Assembly (NCBI GenBank): GCA_030998015.1
Contig: JARWMV010000233.1
Coordinates: 2,108,001-2,172,000, forward strand
Source: Ceratorhiza oryzae-sativae
Lineage: Eukaryota > Basidiomycota > Agaricomycetes > Cantharellales > Ceratobasidiaceae
Reading direction: 5' to 3'
DNA length: 64,000 nucleotides
Positions 1 through 10,988 of this stretch are shown here, piece after piece. The translations under genes and the position numbers were made by a program. Position 1 is the stretch's first letter; every line of letters starts with the position of its first letter. The notes under the pieces are model-generated. The model made no database searches and had not been told where the DNA came from. It saw only the letters and a list, made by a program, of their open reading frames with translations.

Positions 1-907
1 TCGGCATGGTTGGTGTCCCGATAGCTGAGAGGCTATAACCCTTCCTATTCGAAGTGTTCCAAGGCTCCATGGTCTGCCGACGCCACTGATTATCTTGACT
101 TCGGTCATATAAGTATGCTTTCTTGAGCTTGTGATTTAATTTCGCGGGTGGTCACTCGAACTTTGTGTTATCATTCGCAGGGCTGCGTATCTGTCTTGGT
201 AGGGCTGATATTTCGTAGCACCTAAACTGACCGGATTACGGAAATAAAATGTGTTATAATTCGGAAGGAACCTATTCTCGGTATGCCCGTCCTCGCGTTC
301 TTGGATGGCCAACATAACCTGCTACGTATCTTGGGCGACTGAAATTTTAAGGCTTTCTCGAAGAGACATGCTGTTTAAATATCGCTCATCCTTCGTCGGT
401 TCTAAAGTCAATAATGGTTTCGGTCGAGAGGTGTTTGGGCACGTCTCCTGTTTTCAAAGTCAGGTTGAGCCCCCGCCAACTCTAAGTCGATTGGCGCAAT
501 AAATAAGATCTAGGGCAGTAGTTTTACCATTGCCGAATACCTCTGGTGGAGTCGCGTCCACAGCAGTCCGGATCCACTTCGTTGTGGAGGGTGAGCTCGG
601 CTCGGCGGATCACTATGTCGCCGAGTGTCAGAGCCCCTGCAGAACTCGCCGCCGGAAACGGCCGCTCATGTCACAGTAAATCGCGTGATGTGGACAACTC
701 ATATCCCACGTACCCATAATATGGCGCGTAGTTTGATCCGACGATCATCATGTATGCGTTCCAGGACACTAGAAGCGCAGAGCCGGAGGTCAAAATTCGG
801 CTGACTCAGCTTGGAATGAATGTGCGCCACCTCGACAGCTTCTACATCTGACTTTCATCCACGCTCATCCTCGTACCTTGAACCTCACCACGCAATCACA
901 CTTCGGG
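1..907. other. Intergenic, no gene seen
   Basis: I see no convincing gene here. The open frames are short, start at arbitrary methionines and show no family motif or splice-linked continuation. The last bases before 908 are presumably the promoter and leader of the dehydrogenase that follows. Confidence 0.6.
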
Positions 908-1928
908 ATGTTGCCCGTCACTTGGCTGATCACCGGGTAGGTGAATTGCCGACTGCGGGAGCGTACATTTGTCCGCGGCGCCACTCTTGATCATTTCATT
1001 TTGTATACGTTTAGATCATCACGAGGGCTTGGTCTCGAGTTTGTGAAACAACTAGTACGGAACCCGAACAACGTCGTTTTCGCTACATGTCGTAATCCAG
1101 AGGGTGCATCAGAGTTGAAGGGATTGACTTTGGCGATGGGAACCAAGTTGCATGTGTTATCGTTGGACGTTTCTGATGAAGACTCGATCATCCAAACGGC
1201 GAACCAGGTTGGGGAGATTCTGGGTCAAGTAGGCCAAATTCCCGGCGCAGCGGGGCTAGATTATTTGATCCAGAACGCCGCTATCGTAGGTGGCTCGATC
1301 GATGACTATCGAAGCATGAGCTGACGAACATGTGCTGGTTGCAGACACTACCAGTGAGTAGTAGGTGGTGCATGCTGCTGAAAAAAATTCTAATACCAGA
1401 TTGACAGGGTGATGGGGACAATTCGCTTAATCTCGAAGCTTCGTCCTTCAATAACATCATGACGACCAATGTCCTCGGTCCCGCGCTGATCATGAAACAT
1501 TTCCACCTTCATCTAACGAAAAGTTTCCGGCCAGTCATCGTGAATTTGACTTCAGGACTCGCATCAATACCGATGGACTTCGGTGCTCGATCGACAAGTT
1601 ATAGTATCAGCAAGGCCGCTTTGAATATGCTTGTAAGTTTATGGGGTTAAACTCGCCGCTCGTCTCACAGAAGTCTAGACCTATAAACAAGCGAAAACGT
1701 GCCCGGACATGATTGTGCTGGCCGTTCATCCTGGGTGGGTCAAAACTGGTGGGTACCGCTTACTCTTGCATCAACGTCATTTGATCGTCGTATGGCATAG
1801 ATATGGGAACCGATGAAGCGCCACTTGAACCTTCTCACGTCGTGCATGAGTTAATCCAACTACTCCAACGAGTCACGTTAGCCGACTCTGGAAAATTTAT
1901 GCGTTATGATGGGGTTGATGTTATATAG
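908..1928 (+). CDS. Short-chain dehydrogenase/reductase (SDR), six exons
   Basis: NAD(P)H-dependent oxidoreductase of the classical SDR family; substrate unknown. The model is join(908-936, 1015-1285, 1345-1353, 1408-1632, 1679-1748, 1801-1928), which closes as 243 residues. The nucleotide-binding motif TGSSRGLG is created by the first splice. The NNAG-like motif reads QNAAI, and the active-site YxxxK is YSISK near 1600-1620. HPGWVKT follows, typical of the SDR C-terminal half. All introns are GT-AG and 46-78 nt. Exon 3 is only 9 nt (TLP). Skipping it keeps the frame, so one 122-nt intron (1286-1407) is an alternative. The length fits a classical SDR of about 250 residues. A second SDR lies on minus at 8644-9679. 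Family assignment is firm; function beyond that is not. Confidence 0.88.
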
Positions 1929-2389
1929 CCTGTGGCGGCTTGAATGTATACATGGGAGTTCTTGTTGGGTGAAGCGATATTCTCTTCGTGTCGCTCCAAC
2001 TCACCGCGAGGAAGAGCTCACTGCTTAGCCTGAACTGGCAAAGGATTTGAAAAATTATTTTATTATGAATATTTTCGTATCATAAGATAACACCTTAGTG
2101 GGTTTCGCAAAAGATGCAGGAATAAACAAGTTTCATGTATGCGGGGCATAGACGGAGGCTCGGATCAACGATTAGGTGAGTCCACCGGAACGATTATTGG
2201 AAGACTGCCCCCTGCCAGCCCTGGCAGGCTCTGAAGTGATTCTATTTTCAAGGTTAATTTTGCGGCAAACTCAAGTTCTGACGCTCGCGGATATGAATCT
2301 CACTTGAATTTGCGTATATTCGGCCATATCGGGAGGGGATGGCACGGGACGTCTGAATCATGTTTGCACTTTTGATTTAATCAAATGGC

Positions 2390-3870
2390 GGGGAAAATAC
2401 CTCGCAATTTCTTCAGCATGGCACTCTCGACGTACAATGCTGTCCAGAGAAGCAACAGGCGTATGTAAAGGCAAACATTGTGCTCCGGGAGGGTATCCGC
2501 TCTACCGAAGTGCTGGTTTAAAACCGGAACGGAGCGGAAGAATCTCCAGCCTCGGAATGGCCGAGAATAGGGGCAGGCTGCGCAACATTATTTGAGTCCG
2601 TTGCAGATACACCGTTCTGCGAAGTTGGGCCAAAGAGGACCAAATAACATTGGGCTCGTATCGGTAATCGGAAGAACCAATGGGAAGAGTATTACTGAAG
2701 TGAGCGGGAGCCGATTTAGCACATTGCGGAGCGTCGAAAAGTCGCCTATTCTGACCGGCGCTTTGAGGAGTTCAGGATCAAAGCAGATCATGAGCTCCCT
2801 CAGACGACGAGCGTGTGAAATCATTTGAAACCAACAGTTGTTAGGTCAAGTTTCGACCGCCACTCCTGGATTTTTGATGTCAGTCTCAAGGGGTTTCAAA
2901 TTTTTGAGGAGCACAGGAGTGCGTAAGGCCCAGCTTGCGTAAGAGAACCACTTGACGAAAAGAAATACTCGTTTTAGCGAACAGAACGCGCTTGGTTGGG
3001 AGTGTGAGATTTTCATAAATCGGGTACAAGGTAGGGATATATACAGAGCGTTTTAGGGCGTGGTAGCAAGCTGAGAGCTGTTAAAGTGGTTCCCTTGAAT
3101 AACACCACTGCAGTGCGAGCGGCGGATACCTAGAGCGTGTAGCAAATAGCGATCGAAAGGCTGATACAAGCGGGATACAAGCAGTGGGTGGCTAGCTTTA
3201 TCTTTGCCGCGTGTATCCTTGGCTGGTTTGCGTGGAAATAAAGAGAGGCGCTCCAGATTCGGGCAGCGATTGACAAGGCACTGGAGAGTTAGCCCGGTGT
3301 AATCGAAAGACACTTCTGGCAGTACGTCGGCTGAATGAGGCGTGAGTATGACATTCCTTAGTGACCCATAGGCAAAGGGGCAAGTCCAGAAAACCGGGTC
3401 CCAGTGACATCCATCGGAGTGTATTCCGGTAAGTGCAATCAAGTTGGGTAGCAATGGTTGATTCGATGACGAGGATAAGATTCCATTCGCATTTGTGATG
3501 GTGATTGGATGCTTCTCCACAAATATCGAGGTGTTCCACCAAGGGAGCATATACATTGGATCAGTCTGTAGACTGAGGGCCACGGTGGCGCAGAGGTGCC
3601 TATGAATGATGATTGGATACAGAAAATGCTACGTAGCATAGCTCACAGAGGACAGCTGGGCTCCAGTAGGTTAGGGACAAAAGATCCAGGGACCAGGCTC
3701 ATTAATTTGTCAACACACGGAATGCTTTCCCAAGTAAGAGGCGAAGCGGTGGAGAACATCGTTAGATTAACACTGCACATGCGTGCCCAGTCAGACGGGA
3801 AAGATATTTTGCGTGTAAATTAAGTGAGCTCTGGAATTGCGAAAAAGTGAGCTGCGACGGAACTCATCAT
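2390..3870 (-). pseudogene. F-box/LRR-type protein relic
   Basis: Reading on minus from ATG at 3870, the frame gives an F-box-like start (AIPELT), hits a TAA at 3820-3822, then continues with SDWARMCSVN and LTWESIPCVD. This mirrors the N-terminus of the F-box gene at 48256 (PELLSLV, CARLARTCK, FVWSHVDGG). A 176-residue open stretch (3053-3583) then carries LLPNLIALTG and CPNLERLSLFP, matching LLPNLLSITL and CPRLLRLSLFP in that gene. Weaker LRR-like pieces (RLRELMICFDP, LPLTSVIL) continue at 2588-2824. Intact relatives would be substrate adaptors of SCF ubiquitin ligases. At least one in-frame stop and several frame changes make it a pseudogene. The distal end near 2390 is approximate. Confidence 0.7.
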
Positions 3871-3995
3871 GGTTATGGTCGCAGCGGAGAGTAGCCACCT
3901 CTGGTTTACGTGATTTGGACCGTAAGCGCCGATGACGGCCTGTGTGCTAATTCAATCAAAAAGCAGATCTCAGACCTTCATCTCGCAACCACCAT

Positions 3996-6900
3996 ATGTC
4001 TCAGGCGAACACGACTGAACGACCGGCGATAGCTCCTGCTCCTTCCTTCGACACATTCTCCTTTGTGTCCATCGTCCCCCGGCGTTCTATCTTTTCTCGC
4101 CTGAACATGGATCCCCCGGCCAGCGCACCGTCTGAAGGGGAGTCTGTCAACCTCGCAGCGGCCACCGCGTCGCAACTGGCCGCTTTCGACACCTCCACAG
4201 GGCCACTTGTTGCTGACACCTCTGCACTAAGTCTTGCCGCCAGCGCGACCGCAAATTCGTCAGTGCTCGGCCTGATTGCTCCACCTCGTCAGGATAATGG
4301 ACCCGGTTTTGGGCCATCCACCTCGGCCCCCGAAAGACGGAATCTCCAGCCCACCTCGACTAGTACCGAGCCTCATCCAGCCATGGATATTGACGAGCAA
4401 CTGCCTGGGCCCCCTCCGCCTCGTATCCCCGAGTCATACCGGAATTTGCCAGCTGATCATTATTTCGTAGCCCCCCCAGCTGTACTCCCTTACCCGCGTT
4501 CGCCATCCCTTCGGATTGACGAGAGCCACCCCCTCTATACGCCTGTCGGCTTATTCGCACATTTGCCTCGGGCCCCACGGCCTCCGCCATTGTCACCACG
4601 ACTTGATCCCTTGGATATTCTCGCCCTCGAAACCAGTAGAGAACAGTCGGAATGGGACCAAGTCCGTCAGGACCTTGGCCGATCGGACTTACGTTCTTCG
4701 TCTGCCAAGAGTCAGGCCCAACCTGCTCGGCCCAGTACCGAGCCCTTGCCAGCAGTCGAAACGAATCTCAAACAACAATCCTCTGGCCCTCGCCCCACCA
4801 CTCCTGCTGATGCTGATTCGGATATGGATTCTTCGGATGTGGAACTTCATGTATACGATAATGTATCTCCAATCGCTGCTCGAGCGACCGTCCTACGTAG
4901 CCCCAAACTAGACAGCGCCCATTCTCAAGCTCTACCCAACTCCGCCATACCGCTTGACAATGCTCAACCCCCCGTATCGATCCCATCAAGCGTCTCTGTC
5001 GGAAACCCAGCGCCGAAAGGCTTATTCAATATCCCCCAGCGCCAGGTTCAATCCGCGTTTAATGCTGATGGAGCTGGCATGTCGCCTTCCCTGGCCAACA
5101 GCAAGCAATCGCATTCGCCCAACCATACCAATACCACACCCTCCAAGCGCAAACATAGTACGATTGATGAAGCTTCACAAGGCACTGCTCCATCGTCCTC
5201 CATGGAGCATGCTCGATCTGGTGTGCCACCTCCCCTTAGGGCATCCATCGATCGCACCTCTCCATTGTCGACAGCCACAACCGGCGGTCTCGCAACATCG
5301 ATCACAGCCTGTCTGTCTAACTCTTCACAACTTAAGGTTAATATTTCAGCTCTGGCCTCCGAGCCATCTCCTTCGCCCATGCAGTCTTCCTCACCTGCGA
5401 CAGATCCTCAATCCGGTCGAAAACCTTGTCGTTTCTATAATCGACCCCCGGGTAGGGTATGCGTCCGAAAAGAGGAATGTCCAGATTTGCACGAAGGACC
5501 CTTGCAGCGTCCCTTATCAGCATCGACACTCGCGGCGTCCACGGTTTCCAGCTTTCCTATTCGGTTAGGTAGCAATGACCCACCTGGGCACACCAAATCG
5601 ATCCTGCCTACACCAGCGACTGCCACTCCGTCAGCCCTCGTGCCAGAGGCTCCTCCTGTTCCACAACCCCCATCTATTCTCCCGTCTGTCGAAGTATCAG
5701 CTTCCAAACATTCGGCTCCTGCGCCGTTCCGGCCGGTTGTCACAGCACCTGTCCCTATATCTGCCCGTGTTGCACCCACCGGGCTACCGCCCCGCCCACT
5801 CTCCAGCGTAGATCGACCGGCCACCCCACTGTGCCGGTTTTTCAATACGCCCAAGGGATGTAATCGGCGTACGGAGTGCCCATTCAGACACGAACGAGAC
5901 GCTGCTGCTAAGCCTGCTCGGGCGACCAAGAGTTTGGGGCCGGCCGCTAAATCAGCGGCGCCTGCCCCGGCTTCTGCTGGCACGTCCAATTCTGCCAGAG
6001 CCTCGAATGCCCCACCACCGTCTAATGGTTCACAGGGGCTATCTGTAGTGCAGGCTCCTACCAATGACGCGGCTCCAAAGCCAAACAACGTGACGAAAGA
6101 AGTGCCTACCGCTCTGGCCATAAAAGTAGAACGCGACAGTCCCATCCCAGGGCCTCGCAAGGAAGTTATTCAAACCCGGCCTGTCCCAACCCCTATTGTG
6201 TCGAGAAAGGTTAAGGAAGAGGAAATAACGATGCGAGATTTGGGGGGCGATCCTGGCGTTGGTTTGAATCAGCAGATGGCCGGCGCCGCCGCTAACAGTT
6301 CGGCAGAATTCGGTCATATCTTGCCGCCAGAATTGACTTCGGGTTCCAGCGCCCAAAATGCGCAACCGCAAGCTAGTGTTCCTGCTTTGCCTCGTCCTGT
6401 AGAACAGGCAAAGGCACCTATGCCCAAGTCAATTCCAACTGGCTTTGCGAGTTTGTATTCAACCGCCCCAATGCCAATGGCTACACCGCCGGTGCCCCCT
6501 CTACCGGCGCCAGTTGTGTCAACTGTCGTCATTCCGCCCACACCTGTTCATCCGGCTCCGAGTAAGAGCGTGGCACCTCGGCCGTCAGTCGCTCCGCGTC
6601 GTCCACCGTCTCGTGATTCGAGAATGTTGGACACCCGGGATCGTCGTGAGCTCTTGTCTCGGATCCAGGATCCACCGCCTAGGGGTACTGGCTGGGATGG
6701 TCGTGGGCTAGATGACTATTATGCTTACAACACCCGAAGGTCTAATTCTCATTCGCCATCTCCCCCGCTGCGCTCTAGACCGAGGTCCCCGGGCCTTCAT
6801 TATCCACCCCGGCGCTCAAGAGGTCGCTCTTACTCTCGTTCTAGTTCTCACTCTCGCTCTCGGTCTTTCTCTCCTCGGCGAAGACTTGGCGGTGGTTCAC

Positions 6901-8035
6901 GCCCATACGTCAGGTCTCGAGGAAACTCTCCCAGGCGATCGACCTCGCCACGATATCGCCCCCGTTATCGTTCGAGCTCGTACTCTCGGAGTCCCAGCCC
7001 GGGCCCCCATTCCCGACGGCGGAGCCCTGTATCTCCACCCCGCAGTAGTCGGGCACCTCAATGGCGAGCCGGCTCGCCACGTGATTCGAGCCGATGGCCC
7101 GGAAATCGATCCCCAAGGGCTCCTTCACCAAAGGCTCCATCTACCTATCGTCGACCAAGTGCAGATCTTCGTTCTCAAGAATATCGACCCACATTGGATA
7201 ACAGGGTTGGCCCCGCCGATCATGGTATGAGCGACCGGCGGTATGACAATGGTACTTCATATCATGCAACCGAAGTAGCCATACCAAGAGCCGACCAGAC
7301 CAGTGACTATCGCTCACCATCGCCGTCAGCGAGAAACAATTACGCAGATCAACGATTCGGTGACTCTATTTGACCCCGTTCTACTCCAGCTTTGCTAACT
7401 GGTTCATTCTAGGTACACAAACAGGCGGGCCGAGCTATCCCGGAAACCCCGATGGATATTCCCAAAATCCTCGTGACTCTGACCCTCGCGCTGGAGTTCC
7501 CCCACCCGCGTCTTCTTCGGCTCGTCCTCCCACTATGACAGACTACTTTGATATCGAACCTGGCCCCTCGCTTTCTAGCAAGCCAACCGTGATACCAGTT
7601 GACCATGAGGCCTTTGAGGAGTCCGTGGCTATGGAAATGTCAAGTCCGCCCCCAGAAATGCCACATCCCGCTCCGACTAGGCTACAGAATCGCGTTGACC
7701 ACTATCCTGGGTTTGTTCCCCCGATGGAAGTAACCTCGAAATTGTATGCTAGGATGACCGGAGAACACGAACAACCTAGGCTGGTGGAGCGTCTGGTGCC
7801 GTCTGAAGGCCACCCTCAGAGCAGGCCACCTTACCAGCCGGGTTCTGCCAACAATACGGATTTAGCGGCGCGCCTTGGTATGAATGGTGGAGAGAGGTCC
7901 CAACCCTTGGTAAGCCGTTTGCAAGACAACGCGAGGCCGAGGACGAACTATCAGAGTCGAGATCGTGACCCTCCGCCTCGGCCTGGTGGTGGCTTGATGG
8001 CTCGGATGGTGGGAGACAGGAGGCCTGGTGAGTAA
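3996..8035 (+). CDS. CCCH zinc-finger, RS-rich putative RNA-binding protein
   Basis: Two exons, 3996-7359 and 7413-8035, joined across a 53-nt GT-AG intron into 1328 residues. Most of the chain is Pro/Ser/Ala-rich and probably disordered. Two CCCH-type fingers stand out. The first, at residue 478, is spaced C-X10-C-X5-C-X3-H (CRFYN...CVRKEECPDLH). The second, at residue 613, is canonical C-X8-C-X5-C-X3-H (CRFFNTPKGCNRRTECPFRH). Residues about 920-1040 form an Arg/Ser dipeptide-rich domain like those of splicing and mRNA-processing factors. Such proteins bind RNA in the nucleus; the RNA target cannot be read here. Exon 2 is also disordered (PPPEMPHP, RLGMNGG). A GTGAGT near the end (8027) could be another donor, but no convincing further exon follows. 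No ortholog name is assigned. Confidence 0.85.
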
Positions 8036-8643
8036 ACGGTTTGATTTAGTTTTAGTCTAGTCTGAATCAGTCGGCCCGTGAGTAGTGTGATGCAGCGTAA
8101 GTATTGTGTATGGAATATTGTACCAATTTATGGGACATGATGACGAACTTTTTCTTTTTCACTCTGTTTCTCTTCGCCTGTTCGCGCTATTGGCGCAGAA
8201 ACCTTTGTTTGATGTTCTACTCAATCAGAGTCAGAATCGTGTTCGTCGTTGATACTTTTGGGGAAATCATTTTGTCGGAAACGTAATGGTGCTTCACCAA
8301 CAGCGGTTGTTGTCATGGCAAAGGAACACCTATAGCGATCATGGTCGAGTTTGGCATTTGTTGTGGCAAGGCTAGCATATCGGACTCGGGAAATTGAGGT
8401 GGCCGGTTGAAGAGATACAATCGAATAGCGCACAGGTCACAAAACTGTCTCGATTCATCCCGAATAGGAGTTCAGGGTGATAGGTTAATGCTTGCCCTCA
8501 CAACATATGTGTCACTAGAACGCCGGGTTCGATTGACTGCAATCATTCCCTAAGTCTTACATAGGGAAAGCACTGCGTTGTGGGTTGGAGGAAAGAGCTC
8601 ATTGTAATATGTTTAATTTCCCATACACAAGCAGGGCAATACA
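8036..8643. other. Convergent 3' region, no gene
   Basis: This lies between the ends of the CCCH gene (plus) and the second SDR (minus) and presumably holds both 3' UTRs. No open frame here has family features. Confidence 0.55.
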
Positions 8644-9679
8644 TCACCAGGGCATCTTTTCGCCTGAATAAGCCCAATATCCACCAGAGTTCGACAGATT
8701 CAATTTCTCGAGAAGCTTCATCATCCCACTAACGCTCTCTTGGGGCGTAATGCTAGCGTCAGGACCGCCCATGTCGTCTATGAAAGTGGCTAGTTTGTGA
8801 CCCTATATGCACCTTGCCCACGCATTACTACGTACCTGAACCCAGCCTGGATGAAATATGCCGACGGCGACGTTGGACGACTCGAGTTCGTGCGCAAGTT
8901 TGCGGCCCATCATATTCAAAGCAGCCTATCCTCGCATAAGCATGAGTAAAAATATCAACTGGGAGGCTCGGCTTTCGTACCTTGCTAATGGAATACGAGG
9001 GTGATCGCTCATTCTTTTGTAGAGTCATTGATCCAGACTCCGAGCTAATCAGTACGAGCTTGGCGGGATTCGAACTCTTCAGCAGTGGTGCAAACGATTG
9101 GCAGATACGTAGTGGTCCAATAACATTTGTCCCAATAATCCCCAATACCTCATCAGGATCCCTGGATTAGGAGCAAGTCAGGAAACGTGCAAGATGAGTC
9201 TTATTCTCGAACATACTGAACTAGCAAAAGAGTATTTCCAATGAATACACCAGCGTTCACTATTAGAACGTCAAGCCCCCCGACGTTAGATCCCACTTCC
9301 GCGGCTGCCGCCTGTATAGACCAAATCTAGTTAGAGCGAAAGCCTTATTTTCAAGTCAAGGTAGGTACCTTGCAGCTCTCCGAATCACTCATATCCATGC
9401 GCACCAAGTTCAATCTTCCATGATTCGCTTTTTCAGAAACTAGCGATTCGAGGCTGTCAAGTTTCCTCGGGTCGCGATACGTTGCCACAATGCTATTGTG
9501 GGGGTTCTGTAGCTATATGGGTGTTAGTCTTGTTCAACGATAGAGGTGTGCTACGATACCAATTGGCGAACAAACTCTAATCCGATGCCACGATTGGCAC
9601 CAACCACGAGATATCGTGCAGAAGTCATTCGGGGGGGCAGATGAGCTGCTGTGGTCCCAACCTCTATGACCTCGTCCAT
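8644..9679 (-). CDS. Short-chain dehydrogenase/reductase (second SDR)
   Basis: A classical SDR spread over several exons. From ATG at 9679 the first exon reads into VVGANRGIGLEFVRQL, the glycine-rich dinucleotide-binding motif. Later exons give LDVLIVNAGVF (NNAG equivalent), GTNVIGPLRICQSF, VLISSESGS (catalytic-serine region) and SYSISK (YxxxK active site, about 8975-8995). IFHPGWVQ follows, and the last exon ends ...GYWAYSGEKMPW with its stop at 8644-8646. The order and motifs match the SDR at 908-1928, so the two are probably distant paralogs, in opposite orientation around the CCCH gene. Intermediate splice sites were only partly resolved, so exact protein length is uncertain. Substrate unknown. 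Confidence 0.82.
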
Positions 9680-10988
9680 CCTTATATCCTACGTATAGTG
9701 AAATCAAATTCGTGAACGATGACGCCTCTGGTTGTCTGAATTCAGTAGGTGGAGGGGGCGCAAGGGATCGATTAGTTTATAAGCAAACATAGAATTGGAT
9801 TAGTTAGCAAAGCCCAGCGGAATTCTTAATGGAAGTTTCGAACTCGTCCTAGTTCAGATCTCTCGCACGCATAGGCTAGTTAATCGGTTATGGTATCTCC
9901 GTACCGCAATGGTCGACGACCATTATTATGATGGATAGCCTGGCATCCTTCAACCGAATCGGACCTCAACAGACATTTCGGTCGTGAATTCCTGTGGGTG
10001 TACAAAACGATGGGTCGACTGAATGCCCGTTTTATGAGATTCAGCATTTCGTTGGGAAATTCACATTCCAGAAGGTGAGCCTCAATTATCATTACGAAAG
10101 GAAGCCTTTATGTCAATGTTAGCTTACTCGAATGAGAGGCTGAGATTACTTTGATTTTCGTCAACGTCAAAGCAAAATGAGGAATTCTCCGCTCACATTA
10201 ATGACCCGAATCGGATCCCTATGCTCTGAAATCTACAGCAAAGTTTGATTCATTTGCTCAGTATGGTCGGCACGCTAATGAGGAGGGATATTTTATTCAA
10301 ATATGATTGCCATAGTTGTTATCTCGTGCAACGGACGAATATATTTCTTCTGGATACGAGAAGTCACGGTTATACGCCCGGCCCCTCCCCGGATTGTGAT
10401 ATGTTAGGATGGTATGACCGAGGGATATTGGTCGGCGGAAAGGCAATAAGATAATTTATCCCATCTTCATATTTAAATGGAGGGGCGGGAAGTGGAATAT
10501 GCACGACCGTGGGTCAAGACGAAGTAAAACCATATGTACTAGGATGTATGCAGCACTAACCAAGCCGACGTAGGAAAAACCGTTATCTCGGGCCACTACA
10601 AACGGAATATGTCGATTTAATAGTATGATTTATCATCTAAGTGACATCTTGAGCGATGCGAAATAATTGAGCGGGTGTGTTAGCCAGTGTATGTTGAAAA
10701 TATTTGGCGGCCAACTGTTTCCCTTGCCGCGCTAGATACACAAACCAGGGCGAGATTTATAGTATACTGCAAAGGGGCAAGCAACGGTGAGGCGTGCATT
10801 CGTCAAAACGCTGCAAATCACGTTAGCCTGCAAGTGAATGATGAGATTGACAAATCCCTGTCACATGACGGCAGACGAAAATATTATGTTATGCTGTGTT
10901 GAGTGGGTTCAGCTTGTTCATCAGCGCCTGTCACACAAGATTCTGTCACCACCTCTGGAGAGCTACCACTGCTAGTTGGGTTCACAGG
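9680..10988. other. Intergenic, no gene seen
   Basis: An upstream region shared by the divergent SDR (minus) and the NLR (plus). Short open frames at 9880, 10245 and 10687 lack motifs and splice continuity. Confidence 0.55.

Noticed and set aside
2588..2828. Two 78-residue frames on opposite strands
   Set aside because: The plus frame is motif-free. The minus frame fits the F-box relic, so no separate gene is called.
9060..9080. tRNA T-arm-like GAGTTCGAATCCCGCCA on minus
   Set aside because: It lies in frame inside the second SDR (SSNPAK), and no cloverleaf partner arms are visible.
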